Assembly: GCF_011044995.1 (NCBI RefSeq)
Contig: NZ_JAAKZW010000005.1
Coordinates: 80,634 to 144,633, forward strand
Source: Streptomyces mesophilus
GTDB taxonomy: Bacteria; Actinomycetota; Actinomycetes; Streptomycetales; Streptomycetaceae
Direction of reading: 5' to 3'
Length of the DNA: 64,000 nt
Below the pieces are notes generated by a model, which worked only from the letters and a program-made list of their open reading frames with translations, had not been told where the DNA came from and ran no database searches. Below are positions 39,116 to 47,447 of this stretch, in pieces; within the stretch, counting starts at the first letter, position 1, and the number at the start of each line of letters is the position of its first letter. A program made the position numbers and the translations under genes.

Positions 39116-41983
39116 GTGTCCAGTTCTGTCCCCCCGCGGCCGACCCGTATCGCGATAGCCGGCGCGGCGATGGCCGGTGCGCTGGCGGTCTGCGTACCGA
39201 CGCTGCCCGCTTACGCCGCCACTGGCCTGGTGGTCAACGGCGACTTCGAGCAGGTCTCCACCGACGGCTCCATCGTCGGCTGGCCGCAGAGCGAGAACCG
39301 GGGCACCGGACGGGCGACCGTAGTGGACGGCGCCGGTCCCGACGGCAGCCGCGCCCTCGCGCTCGACCTCGGCGACCCGGGCGACAAGGCGGCGGTCGGA
39401 CAGGACATCGCCGTCGCCGACAACACCCGCTTCCAGGCCTACCGGATCACCTTCGACGAGCGTGCCGTGGGACTGTCCGGCTACGGCGGCGACCTGTGGG
39501 CCCGCGGCTTCGGGCATGACGCCGTCGTCGGCCGGATCAGCGGTGACACGGGCTGGCGCAAGGCGAGCGCCGTCGTCCTCGCACGACCTGGGGCCAAGGC
39601 CGTCAATCTGCTGCTCGCCCTGGAACAGAGCACCGGTCGCATGCTGATCGACAACGTCAGGGTCGAGCGCATCGAGGGCAACGAGGTGGGCGCGAACGTC
39701 CAGCCGACCGGTGCCGTCCAGCTGACCTGGCACTTCGCCGCATTGGAAAACGCCCCGGCCGCATACGAAGTGCACCGCTCCACGCGGGCGGACTTCACCC
39801 CGGGGACGAAGACCCTGATCGACAGCGTGCCGAACGCGTGGACCGCCGAGGACGCCTCCGCCCGCCCCGGCACCGCGTACACCTACAAGGTCGTGGCACT
39901 CGCGGCGGACGGCAGCCGGCTCGCCACCACGTCGCCCGAGACGGTCCGCACGCCCGCCGCCTTCCTCGACGAGCAGCAGACGGATGTCCTCACGGCGACC
40001 GACACCGGCCGCGGCGCCCGACTGGCCTGGCGGCTGAAGGCGGGTACGAAGGGTGACGTGACGCTGTACGCGGGCGGCCCCGAAGTCGCCGACGGCAAGC
40101 TGCGGCAGGCCCGCAGAGTCGGCACGCACGACGGAATCCGAGGCGGGATCACTCTGTCCGACGGACACCTCAAGGAAGCCACCGGCTTCGCACTCACCGG
40201 CAGGGACGGCAAGGTCCTGGCCACCGCGCGGCTCGCCGACCTGCAGCACCCGCGGATGGGCGTCACCCCGGACAAGCTCACGAACATCCGTGCCGCGATC
40301 CAGCAGAGCGGCACCCCCAAGTCGACCTACGACAGCCTCGTGAACCGCGTCGCCAAGGGCCTGCCCGCCTACAACTACCGCCCGGGCGAGGCACAGGCGT
40401 CCTTGGCGCACGACGCGGCTCTGCTCCACCAGGTCAGCCAGGACCCGGCGTACGCACAGACCGCCTATGACGCGGTCATCGAGTCGGGCCGGACCATGCC
40501 GTTCATCAACGGCACCGCCTACGCCGGGGCCGCGCCTCTGGAGACGGCCAACGCGGCGGTGAACCTGGCCACCGCCTACGACTGGGCCTACCCGGCCTGG
40601 ACCGACGAGCAGCGCACCGAGGCGCAGAAGGTGCTGCAGCGTGTGGCGGCCTACCTGGAGGTCTCCTACCATCCGAACTTCGACCTGCCGGCCAAGCAGA
40701 GCAACTGGACCGCGGTCGTGCGCGGCGCCGAGCTGGCGCTGCGGCTGGCCGTGCGCGGCGACGGACCGTTCGACCTCCAGGAGTACCGGATCCCGGTCCT
40801 TCTGGACGCGATGGGCCGCCACCTGGACACCGCGTACTCCGACCAGGGCTGGGACCAGGAGGGGATCGACTACTTCGGCTACGGCCTCGGTGTCGGCGGT
40901 CCCGGCATCACCGGTTCCATCGACGCGGGCATCGGCGCGCTGAAGGCGAAGTGGCAGCGGCCCGCGTTCGCCAACCTGGTCCTGCACAGCGCCTCCGCAC
41001 AGGCCGACAACGCCCGGCTGCAGTGGGGTGTCGGCACACCCAACGGTCAAGTGCCCATCCCTGGCCTGATCTTCACCCAGGTGCCGGCCGATCAGCGCGC
41101 CGCGTGGCTGTGGCAGTACGAGAGGACGGTCGGCGGCTCGGGCGGAACGTACGGGCTGCTCAACTACCCGTACGGCGTTGCCCCGCAGGATCCCGACGAA
41201 GCTCCCACCGCGGTACGTGAGGCACTCCTCGACGACCACGGCGGCTCGTACCTCTTCCGCAACCGTTACCAGGACAAGGACGACGTCCTGGTCGGCGCCC
41301 AGAACCGCAACGACAGCCACATCGGCTGGGGCGGCTTCGACACCTTCGCCCTCTCGCTGATCGGCCAGGACGTGACCTGGGCGCGGGGGCCCGCGAAGGA
41401 CTACGCCAAGCGGGAGTTGTTCTCCAAGCCGCTGATCGACGGCTTCCCGGAGAAGCGCAGCACGGACTCGGTCGCGGGCAAGGGCCGGACCCTGGAGTCA
41501 CGGGCGTACGAGGGCCAGGGCGGCGGCTTCGTGTCGCTCGACGGGCACCTGAACTACGAGGTGACGCAGGCCCGACGGGATCTCGCGGTCGATCTGCGGC
41601 CGGTCGGCGGCGCGGACGCGGTGATCGCCGTCCACGACTCCTTCGCGGACGCGACGACGCACCAGTACACGTGGCAGCTCGCCCCCGAGTCCGGCACGGC
41701 GATCACCTTCGGAGTGACCGAGAGCGGAGCGCAGACCTTCCTGTTCCAAAAGGGTGACGGCTACCTCAAGGGCTGGGTCCTCGCCCCCGATGGGGCTCAA
41801 CTCTCCGTTGACAAGGGCGCGTTCAAGGTGACCAGGAACGGCACGACGGCCGACTTCAAGATCGTGCTCGCCGTCGGCAAGGGCACTCCTCCCGTCGCCA
41901 CCGCCGACGGGGACGTCCTGACGATCGACGGCACGTCGTACAACCTCGCCGACCTGGTCAGCCACCGGCCCGCCGAGGGCTGA
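39116..41983 (+). CDS. Multidomain heparinase II/III-type polysaccharide lyase
   Basis: A 955-residue secreted protein from GTG 39116 with GGAGG eight bases upstream. Layout: signal peptide (1-34, ending AYA); a CBM4/9-like beta domain (about 35-175, starting GLVVNGDFEQ); a fibronectin-III-like domain (about 180-260); an alpha/alpha-toroid (about 385-690, with NWTAVVRGAELALRLAVRGDG and DTAYSDQGWDQEGIDYFGYG, likely substrate cleft); and a heparinase II/III-like beta-sandwich (about 700-945, with GGSYLFRNRY, HIGWGGFDTFAL and YEGQGGGFVSLDGHLNYEV). The fold is that of uronate lyases (PL8/12/15/17/21 relatives); the family number and substrate cannot be fixed by eye. It follows the binding protein in the locus B operon. 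Confidence 0.8.
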   Translation: MSSSVPPRPTRIAIAGAAMAGALAVCVPTLPAYAATGLVVNGDFEQVSTDGSIVGWPQSENRGTGRATVVDGAGPDGSRALALDLGDPGDKAAVGQDIAVADNTRFQAYRITFDERAVGLSGYGGDLWARGFGHDAVVGRISGDTGWRKASAVVLARPGAKAVNLLLALEQSTGRMLIDNVRVERIEGNEVGANVQPTGAVQLTWHFAALENAPAAYEVHRSTRADFTPGTKTLIDSVPNAWTAEDASARPGTAYTYKVVALAADGSRLATTSPETVRTPAAFLDEQQTDVLTATDTGRGARLAWRLKAGTKGDVTLYAGGPEVADGKLRQARRVGTHDGIRGGITLSDGHLKEATGFALTGRDGKVLATARLADLQHPRMGVTPDKLTNIRAAIQQSGTPKSTYDSLVNRVAKGLPAYNYRPGEAQASLAHDAALLHQVSQDPAYAQTAYDAVIESGRTMPFINGTAYAGAAPLETANAAVNLATAYDWAYPAWTDEQRTEAQKVLQRVAAYLEVSYHPNFDLPAKQSNWTAVVRGAELALRLAVRGDGPFDLQEYRIPVLLDAMGRHLDTAYSDQGWDQEGIDYFGYGLGVGGPGITGSIDAGIGALKAKWQRPAFANLVLHSASAQADNARLQWGVGTPNGQVPIPGLIFTQVPADQRAAWLWQYERTVGGSGGTYGLLNYPYGVAPQDPDEAPTAVREALLDDHGGSYLFRNRYQDKDDVLVGAQNRNDSHIGWGGFDTFALSLIGQDVTWARGPAKDYAKRELFSKPLIDGFPEKRSTDSVAGKGRTLESRAYEGQGGGFVSLDGHLNYEVTQARRDLAVDLRPVGGADAVIAVHDSFADATTHQYTWQLAPESGTAITFGVTESGAQTFLFQKGDGYLKGWVLAPDGAQLSVDKGAFKVTRNGTTADFKIVLAVGKGTPPVATADGDVLTIDGTSYNLADLVSHRPAEG

Positions 41984-41992
41984 CCCAAGACC

Positions 41993-42033
41993 CCGTGGGA
42001 GTCGTCGGTTGCGGAAGCCGACGACTCCCACGG
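41993..42033 (+). terminator. Terminator hairpin after the lyase
   Basis: A 16-bp perfect stem (CCGTGGGAGTCGTCGG with its complement) and a 9-base loop, starting ten bases after the lyase stop. Confidence 0.85.
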
Positions 42034-42100
42034 TCACGGATGCACGCCACGGGTCACGGGATCCATGCCGCGGACCCACCCCCACTCACAAGGAGACACA

Positions 42101-43297
42101 GTGCAAAGACGCATGCTCTCCCCTGCCTCCCGGCTCCTGCGCCGCGCGGTGGTTCTCGTCTCGGGCATCGCCTTGGCGGCCATGACGGTCACCGCCACCG
42201 CGGACACCAGGAACGCGGATACGGCCGCCCCACAGGCCACCGCACAAGCCGCCGCGTTCCCGGTGTTCCTCAACGAACGCGGCACGAACCGCCCCACCTT
42301 GGAGCAGTACGGCACAACGACACGTTCCACCGTCGTCTACGACGTCTTCGCCTTCACCTGCACCACCACCGCCTGCTACTCCAACGGCGGCGCCCTGCCG
42401 TCGCAGGCCACCTATGAGGCGAAGGTCAAGGAGTACATGGGCGCAAACCAGTTCGGCGGCGCCGCAACGGCCCCCGTCGTCCTCGACTTCGAGGCCATCG
42501 AGCTCACCCAGGTCCCGACCGGTCAGGCAGCGACCAACGCGTACAACCTCTGGCGCCAGCTGCTGACCTGGACGCGCAACGCCGCCCCGCAGGCCCCGAT
42601 CTGCCACTACGGCTACGACTGGGAGACCCGCAACCAGGACCTCATCAAGCAGCTCCACACGGACAACCTGCTCAACTGCTTCGCCCCGCGCGCCTACTTC
42701 TACGACAACTGGACGCTCGCCGACTGGGACAGCCACCTCGACCGGGCCGTCGCCCGCGACCGCGCGATGGCGCCGACCCACCCCATCTACCCGTACGTGA
42801 GCCCGACCGCGTTCAACTCCGAGAGCTATGTGCCCGGCACCACCTGGGCCCACATGTTCGCGGCGGTCAAGGCGAAGACGGACGGCGTCGTCATCTGGGA
42901 GCCGAGCGTCCGCGACGCGAACGCCTGCCCCTGGCTGTCCCAGCACAGCTACGAGATGGGCGTCATCACGGGTACGGGCAGCAGCGGTCCGCTCAAGGCC
43001 ACGGCGACGCTGCCGAGCGGAACCTGCGTCGTGAACCGCGGCACCACCACGAACGTCCCGGTGACGATCACCAACACCTCGGCCGGCACCACCGCGGCCA
43101 CCCAGATGCAGAGCTTCACCGGAACCTCCGGCTTCTCCGGGAGCTGGAAGTACTGGAACGTGCCCGCCCTTGCCCCCGGCGCGACTTGGAGCACGGAACT
43201 GCCCCTGACGATCGCCTCCACCCAGACCGCGGGCACCGCGCTGCTGCATCTGCGCACCGGTCTGAGCGACACCCGCTGGGCCGTAATCGTGAAGTGA
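42101..43297 (+). CDS. Secreted TIM-barrel glycosidase-like protein (hyaluronidase-like DxE)
   Basis: A 398-residue exported protein from GTG 42101 (AAGGAG five bases upstream). The signal peptide is followed by an alpha/beta-barrel-like part: FPVFLNERG, STVVYDVFAFTC, APVVLDFEAIEL (Asp129-Phe-Glu131), CHYGYDWETRN, HPIYPYVSPTAFN and DGVVIWEPSV. The DFE at the end of a barrel strand resembles the catalytic D-x-E of GH56 hyaluronidases, but overall similarity to a known family was not recognised. The last 95 residues form an Ig-like domain with a Thr-rich CVVNRGTTTNVPVTITNTSAG strand. Placed right after the lyase of locus B, it is likely an extracellular glycan hydrolase. Confidence 0.6.
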   Translation: MQRRMLSPASRLLRRAVVLVSGIALAAMTVTATADTRNADTAAPQATAQAAAFPVFLNERGTNRPTLEQYGTTTRSTVVYDVFAFTCTTTACYSNGGALPSQATYEAKVKEYMGANQFGGAATAPVVLDFEAIELTQVPTGQAATNAYNLWRQLLTWTRNAAPQAPICHYGYDWETRNQDLIKQLHTDNLLNCFAPRAYFYDNWTLADWDSHLDRAVARDRAMAPTHPIYPYVSPTAFNSESYVPGTTWAHMFAAVKAKTDGVVIWEPSVRDANACPWLSQHSYEMGVITGTGSSGPLKATATLPSGTCVVNRGTTTNVPVTITNTSAGTTAATQMQSFTGTSGFSGSWKYWNVPALAPGATWSTELPLTIASTQTAGTALLHLRTGLSDTRWAVIVK

Positions 43298-43323
43298 CGA
43301 TGCCCGGTGGGTTGTGCCCACTC

Positions 43324-43359
43324 GCAGGACCTGACCTTCGCGCGAAGGTCAGGTCCTGC
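43324..43359. terminator. Bidirectional terminator hairpin
   Basis: A 17-bp perfect stem (GCAGGACCTGACCTTCG with its complement) and a 2-base loop. It contains the stop codon of the second fucosidase and separates two convergent genes. Confidence 0.85.
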
Positions 43360-44620
43360 CCGTGCCCCGGTACACATCGAGCTCGCCCGCGAGTTCCACG
43401 GCCAGCACCGTTGCGTACGGGTCGACGTCGGCTGCTTGTGGTGCGTCGATCCACAGCAGACCCGGGACCTCGTGGAGTCCGCCCGTGACGTGGTGCGCGA
43501 GTCCGGTGCCCGTGCCCAGGACGGTGATCTTCTCGACCGGGGTGCGCAGGCCCCGTATGCCGATCGTCTCGCGCGGGGCGTCGAAGCAGGTCAGGTACAA
43601 GGTGCGGCGGTCCGCCGAGAGCGTGCTCGGACCGTAGTGGTGCCCTGCGGGCAGGCCGGCCACCGTGCCGTACACCGCCTGGCTGTGGCGCGCGATCCAG
43701 TCGCCCAGACCCTCCAGACGCTGCGACTGCTCGGGTGTGATCGTGCCGTCCTCGCGCGGGCCGACGGCGAGCAGCAGATTGCCGCCCATGCCGATCGTCT
43801 CGGCGAAGATGCGCACCAGTTGGCGTACCGACTTGTGGTTGTCGTCCCTGTGCTGGAAGCCCCAGGAGTCGTTGACGGTCAGGCACAACTCCCAAGGGCC
43901 GTCGGGGGCTTCGACAGGTACGCCCTGCTCAGGAGTCGCATAGTCGCCGTAGCTGAGCATGCGGGCGTTGAGGATCGTTTCGGGGTTGCCCGCGAGGATC
44001 TGCTCGGACAGTTCCCGCATCCGCCACTGTTCCTCGCTGCGCTCCCACTCGCCGTCGAACCAGAGCAGGTCGGGGCGGTAGCGGGAGACGAGTTCGCCGA
44101 CCTGGGCGTCCCGGTAGGCGACGTAGCGCGCCCAGGCCTCAAGGTCCTCGACACCGCCCTCGGGGGTGACGAAACGGTTGGTCCGTACGTCGTCGTTGGG
44201 GGCGTCCGGGTGGACCACGCTCGCGTAGTCGGGGTGGTTCCAGTCGGAGTGCGAGTAGTACAGGCCGACCTTGAGGCCTTGTTCGCGCAGGGCCTCGGCA
44301 TACGGGCCGACGAGATCGCGTCCCGCCGGGGTGCGCTCGACGACGTTCAGCGAGGAGTGCGCAGTGTCCCAGAGAGCCACACCGTCGTGGTGGCGGGCGG
44401 TCAGCACCGCGTATTTCGCACCGGCGCGGGCGAACAGCGCGGCCCACGCCTTCGGGTCGTAGGCGGAGGCGGTGAAGCCGTCGAGCTGCTTCATGTACTG
44501 CTCGTGCGGCACATCACCGGAGTAGAAGGACCAGGACTCGGCTACGCCGTCGACGGCGTAGATCCCATAGTGGAGGAAGATTCCCAACTTCGCGTCGGAG
44601 AACCAGGGTTGCATCGGCAT
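43349..44620 (-). CDS. Alpha-L-fucosidase, GH29 (copy 2)
   Basis: A 423-residue GH29 enzyme, cytoplasmic by sequence (no signal). It has KLGIFLHYGIYAV, RHHDGVALWDT, YYSHSDWNHPDY and LLWFDGEWE (nucleophile Asp near 187). The general plan, including the C-terminal DPYATVLAVELAGELD, is the same as copy 1 at 32259-33530, but about a third of the sequence differs, so the two probably serve different linkages or acceptors. ATG 44620 and ATG 44614 are both possible; GAGG is better spaced for the second. It closes locus B, facing leftward into a shared terminator. Confidence 0.9.
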   Translation of the reverse strand: MPMQPWFSDAKLGIFLHYGIYAVDGVAESWSFYSGDVPHEQYMKQLDGFTASAYDPKAWAALFARAGAKYAVLTARHHDGVALWDTAHSSLNVVERTPAGRDLVGPYAEALREQGLKVGLYYSHSDWNHPDYASVVHPDAPNDDVRTNRFVTPEGGVEDLEAWARYVAYRDAQVGELVSRYRPDLLWFDGEWERSEEQWRMRELSEQILAGNPETILNARMLSYGDYATPEQGVPVEAPDGPWELCLTVNDSWGFQHRDDNHKSVRQLVRIFAETIGMGGNLLLAVGPREDGTITPEQSQRLEGLGDWIARHSQAVYGTVAGLPAGHHYGPSTLSADRRTLYLTCFDAPRETIGIRGLRTPVEKITVLGTGTGLAHHVTGGLHEVPGLLWIDAPQAADVDPYATVLAVELAGELDVYRGTGRT

Positions 44621-44698
44621 GCCTCGACGCTAGGCGTTCGCGGGCATACGGCGCGTGGGACAGGTTCACCTTCACTGGTCGGTTTTCACCACTTCGCG

Positions 44699-45271
44699 TT
44701 AGACCTCGTACGAGCCGACCAGGCGGGCGAGTTGCCGGCCCGCCACAAGCAGGGGCTCCTCGCTGCGGTTGACCTGGGCGGTGACTTCGGCGCCTTCCAG
44801 GGCGCAGATGACCATGGTCCCCAGTTCCCGTGCGCTCTCGGCGGGGAAGCCGCACCGCAGCAGCTTGTCGGCGACCAACTGCTCCCAGCCGCGCAGCGCG
44901 TCGGCGCACGCCTGCTGGATCTCCGAGTCGGTGCCGAGCGTCTCCAGGGCAGCCGCCGTGACGGGGCAGCCGTCGGTCCAGCCCGACTCCCGTAGTTCAT
45001 CGGCGAGTTGCCGCGCGCAGGCCGTCACCGCCTCCGCCGGGTCCTCCTCGCTGTCCAGCGCCTTGCGCAGCAGCGCCGAGAACTCCTCGGTGCTGTGCCG
45101 GATCGCGGCGACGGCGACGGTCTCCTTGCCGCCCGGGAAGAAGTGGTAGACGGAGCCGAGGGTGGCCTGCGCCTCCTGGGCGATCTGCTTGATTCCCGTG
45201 CCCACATAGCCCTGCCGCTGCAGGAGACGTGCGGCTGCGACGACGATCCGGTCCCGAGTGCTGGTCTGCAT
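44699..45271 (-). CDS. TetR-family regulator (LmrA/YxaF-like)
   Basis: A 190-residue repressor. The N-terminal TetR helix-turn-helix is at about 5-50 (RDRIVVAAARLLQRQGYVGTGIKQIAQEAQATLGSVYHFFPGGKETV). The C-terminal ligand domain is of the LmrA/YxaF kind (GWTDGCPVTAAALETLGT). The start at 45271 is chosen over an in-frame codon at 45292 because the domain begins there. It is divergent from an imine reductase gene; the 109-base gap holds two copies of a 17-base near-palindrome, the likely operators. Confidence 0.88.
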   Translation of the reverse strand: MQTSTRDRIVVAAARLLQRQGYVGTGIKQIAQEAQATLGSVYHFFPGGKETVAVAAIRHSTEEFSALLRKALDSEEDPAEAVTACARQLADELRESGWTDGCPVTAAALETLGTDSEIQQACADALRGWEQLVADKLLRCGFPAESARELGTMVICALEGAEVTAQVNRSEEPLLVAGRQLARLVGSYEV

Positions 45272-45296
45272 GCCACCACCGTAGCCGCTCATTGAG

Positions 45297-45360
45297 TAGA
45301 GCGTTCGTTTTAGAGCTGTGCTACGTTCTCATCACGCTCTGAATAGAGCGATCGTTTTAG
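45297..45360. promoter_or_regulatory. Two TetR operator copies
   Basis: TAGAGCGTTCGTTTTAG (45297-45313) and TAGAGCGATCGTTTTAG (45344-45360) are direct copies 47 bases apart with one difference. The second is a near palindrome around CGATCG. One copy lies near each divergent start. Confidence 0.75.
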
Positions 45361-45380
45361 TGAGGGGTGGAGATCTCATC

Positions 45381-46262
45381 ATGCGCAGCACCAAGCAGTC
45401 GGTCACCGTCATCGGCCTCGGCCCCATGGGGCAGGCCATGACCGGTGCCTTCCTCGACCGCGGATACGACGTCACGGTCTGGAACCGCACCGCGTCACGT
45501 GCGGACGAGCTCGTCGCACGCGGGGCGGTGCTCGCGCCGACCGTGGAGAAGGCCCTCGCCGCCAACGAGTTGGTGATCCTCAGCCTGACGGATTACGACG
45601 CCATGTACGCCACGCTCGAGCCCGCCGCGGCCGCACTGACCGGCCGGATCCTGGTGAACCTCAGTTCGGACACACCCGAAAAGGCCCGCGCCGCGGCGAG
45701 TTGGGCGGCCGAGCGGGGCGCCGTCCAGCTGACCGGCGGTGTCACCGTGCCACCCTCCGGCATCGGTCAGGCGGAATCGTCGACCTTCTACAGCGGCCCG
45801 CGCGCGGTCTTCGACGAGCACCGGGCGGCGCTGCAAGTGATCACGGGGCGGACCGACCACCGGGGAGAGGACCCCGGGCTGGCCGCGCTCATGTACCAGA
45901 TCGGCATGGTCATGTTCTGGACCTCGATGCTGAGTTACTGGCAGGCCGTCGCCCTCGCCGATGCCAACGGCCTGGCAGCGGCGGACATCCTGCCGCACGC
46001 GGTGGAGACCGCGAACTCGCTGCCGGGGTTCTTCTCCTTCTACGCCGAGCGCATCGACGCGGGCCGGCACCTCGGCGACGTGGACCGTCTCGCCATGGGG
46101 ATGGCCAGTGTCGAGCACGTCCTGCACACCAACGCGGACGCGGGAGTCGACACCACGCTGCCGGCCGCGGTCGTCGAGCTGTTCCGGCGCGGCATGGACG
46201 CCGGCCACGCAGCGGACAGTTTCTCCTCGGTGGTGGAGCTGATGAAGAAGGCCGAGGCGTAA
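45381..46262 (+). CDS. Imine reductase-like NADP-dependent dehydrogenase
   Basis: A 293-residue member of the 6-phosphogluconate dehydrogenase-like superfamily. GLGPMG (12-17) is the NADP loop, WNRT follows it, and GGVTVPPSGIGQ and STFYSGP are the imine-reductase signatures. The KxxN motif of beta-hydroxyacid dehydrogenases is absent, which favours an imine reductase. The helical C-terminal dimerisation domain is complete. GGAG lies eight bases before ATG 45381. It is controlled by the divergent TetR with twin operators. Reaction expected: NADPH-dependent reduction of a cyclic or substituted imine; natural substrate unknown. Confidence 0.85.
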   Translation: MRSTKQSVTVIGLGPMGQAMTGAFLDRGYDVTVWNRTASRADELVARGAVLAPTVEKALAANELVILSLTDYDAMYATLEPAAAALTGRILVNLSSDTPEKARAAASWAAERGAVQLTGGVTVPPSGIGQAESSTFYSGPRAVFDEHRAALQVITGRTDHRGEDPGLAALMYQIGMVMFWTSMLSYWQAVALADANGLAAADILPHAVETANSLPGFFSFYAERIDAGRHLGDVDRLAMGMASVEHVLHTNADAGVDTTLPAAVVELFRRGMDAGHAADSFSSVVELMKKAEA

Positions 46263-46365
46263 CTGCGCCTGTCCGACGGCCAGTTCACCGCCGGACACGA
46301 ACCGCAGCGGCCTCAGAGGCTCCCAAGGCCGCCGAGGCCGCCGAAACAAGCTCTACGCCGACGGA

Positions 46366-46405
46366 CCCCCGGAGTTCAGCCGCCCGCAGGCGCCAACTCC
46401 GGGGG
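46366..46405. terminator. Hairpin over the end of the ATPase gene
   Basis: CCCCCGGAGTT and AACTCCGGGGG form an 11-bp perfect stem with an 18-base loop across the stop codon at 46376-46378, between two convergent genes. Confidence 0.6.
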
Positions 46406-46969
46406 CCCTTCGACTCCCCAGGAAGGATCGGCGAGCACCAGCCGTGGCGTGGCGCTGCCGGTGAAGACCTCTATCTGGACGAGCAGCGGATCCAGCGTGG
46501 CCATGACCGCGGCGGCCGAGCGGCGGCCCGCCCCCGGCCCGGAGAACGCGGCCCAGACCGCCTTGCCGTCGGGCCCGGGCGCCGTCCAGCCCCAGGCGTC
46601 CGCGACGGCGTCGACGCGTCGCAGACCGTACGCAGCGGTGCGGCGCGGAAGCGTTTCAGCGGGGTCGAAGACCGCGCACACCACGTCGCTGCCGGATCTC
46701 AGCAGGCAGAGCACCACCGGGCAGGGATACGCACCCGGCCCGTCCGCGTCGACGCCGTGCGCGAACGCGTTGGCGACGAGCTCACCGGCGGCCGGCAGGA
46801 CCCGGGGCGCCAGGGCCCTGCAGCCCCAGCGCTCCAGCGTCGTGACCACGAACTGCCAGGCCACCTTCTCGCTGTCCGCCTCGCTCTCGAGGAGTTGGCT
46901 GGCCGTGCCCGCCGTCGCAGCCGCACCCCATGGGTCGAGCAGCGCGGTTGGGTCCGCGGTCGTGGTCAC
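46376..46969 (-). CDS. RsbW-like ATP-binding regulatory protein
   Basis: A 197-residue protein from GTG 46969 with GGGAGG four bases upstream. It has a HATPase_c_2-type anti-sigma/kinase fold: N-box ELVANAFAHG and a G-box region reading AAYGLRRVDAVADAWGW. The C-terminal 35 residues are an extra tail. Such proteins occur by the dozen in Streptomyces beside DUF397 and XRE genes in developmental or antibiotic regulation. Here the DUF397 gene is divergent, and no XRE partner is in between. Confidence 0.8.
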   Translation of the reverse strand: MTTTADPTALLDPWGAAATAGTASQLLESEADSEKVAWQFVVTTLERWGCRALAPRVLPAAGELVANAFAHGVDADGPGAYPCPVVLCLLRSGSDVVCAVFDPAETLPRRTAAYGLRRVDAVADAWGWTAPGPDGKAVWAAFSGPGAGRRSAAAVMATLDPLLVQIEVFTGSATPRLVLADPSWGVEGPPELAPAGG

Positions 46970-47044
46970 CAGGCCTCCCGAAGCGTCTGAAACGACATCA
47001 GAGCAACAATTCCCGGATGACATCCTGATGGTGTGAACTGACGG

Positions 47045-47126
47045 CTGCAAGCACATCTGCAAGTGCAGCCGTACGCACGTCTGCAAGTACGCCACCGCGC
47101 ACGGAGGTTCGCGCAGGCAAGTGCAG
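47045..47126. repeat. Iterated GCAAG(T) motif upstream of the DUF397 gene
   Basis: GCAAG-containing boxes start at 47047, 47059, 47083 and 47117 (steps 12, 24, 34); the second and fourth share GCAAGTGCAG. They fill the divergent gap between the ATPase and DUF397 genes and look like repeated regulator sites. Confidence 0.65.
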
Positions 47127-47149
47127 GCAGGGGACAAGGGGGACGCTTC

Positions 47150-47404
47150 ATGGGTCCGCAACACCGCTCGAAAGTGGCAAGTGACAACGGCATGTCCGCA
47201 GCTCTCCTCCCGGATGTGCACTGGCGCAAGAGCGGCCGGAGCAACCCGAACGGCGAATGCGTCGAGCTCGCGGATCTGCCCGACGGCCAGGTCGCGATGC
47301 GCAACTCCCGCTTCCCCACGGGCCCTGCTCTCGTCTATACGAGGGCGGAGATCGCCGCCTTCATCCAGGGCGCGAAGGACGGGGACTTCGACGACTTGGC
47401 GTAG
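47150..47404 (+). CDS. DUF397 protein
   Basis: An 84-residue protein. WRKSGRSNPNGECVELADLPDGQVAMRNSR is the DUF397 signature, and AEIAAFIQGAKDGDFDDL is the C-terminal helix. The start at 47150 has AGGGGGA seven bases upstream; a longer frame from 47063 would run through the repeat region. DUF397 proteins act with XRE regulators as antitoxin-like partners (WhiJ/BldB neighbourhoods). An XRE gene is missing here, so the partner may lie elsewhere or be lost. Confidence 0.88.
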   Translation: MGPQHRSKVASDNGMSAALLPDVHWRKSGRSNPNGECVELADLPDGQVAMRNSRFPTGPALVYTRAEIAAFIQGAKDGDFDDLA

Positions 47405-47447
47405 GCGGCTTCGCCGGGATCAGACCGATCGATGGCGCCCGTGCCCT

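Noticed and set aside
39086..41320. A 744-codon open frame antisense to the heparinase-fold lyase
   Set aside because: Mirror of a high-GC gene, with low-complexity Val/Gly/Arg/Asp composition and no ribosome-binding site.
45381..46262. 3-hydroxyisobutyrate dehydrogenase
   Set aside because: The KxxN catalytic motif is absent and the VPPSGIG and YSGP motifs favour an imine reductase.
47063..47149. Longer N-terminus for the DUF397 protein
   Set aside because: It would translate the iterated GCAAG repeats; the ATG at 47150 has a good ribosome-binding site and fits the family length.
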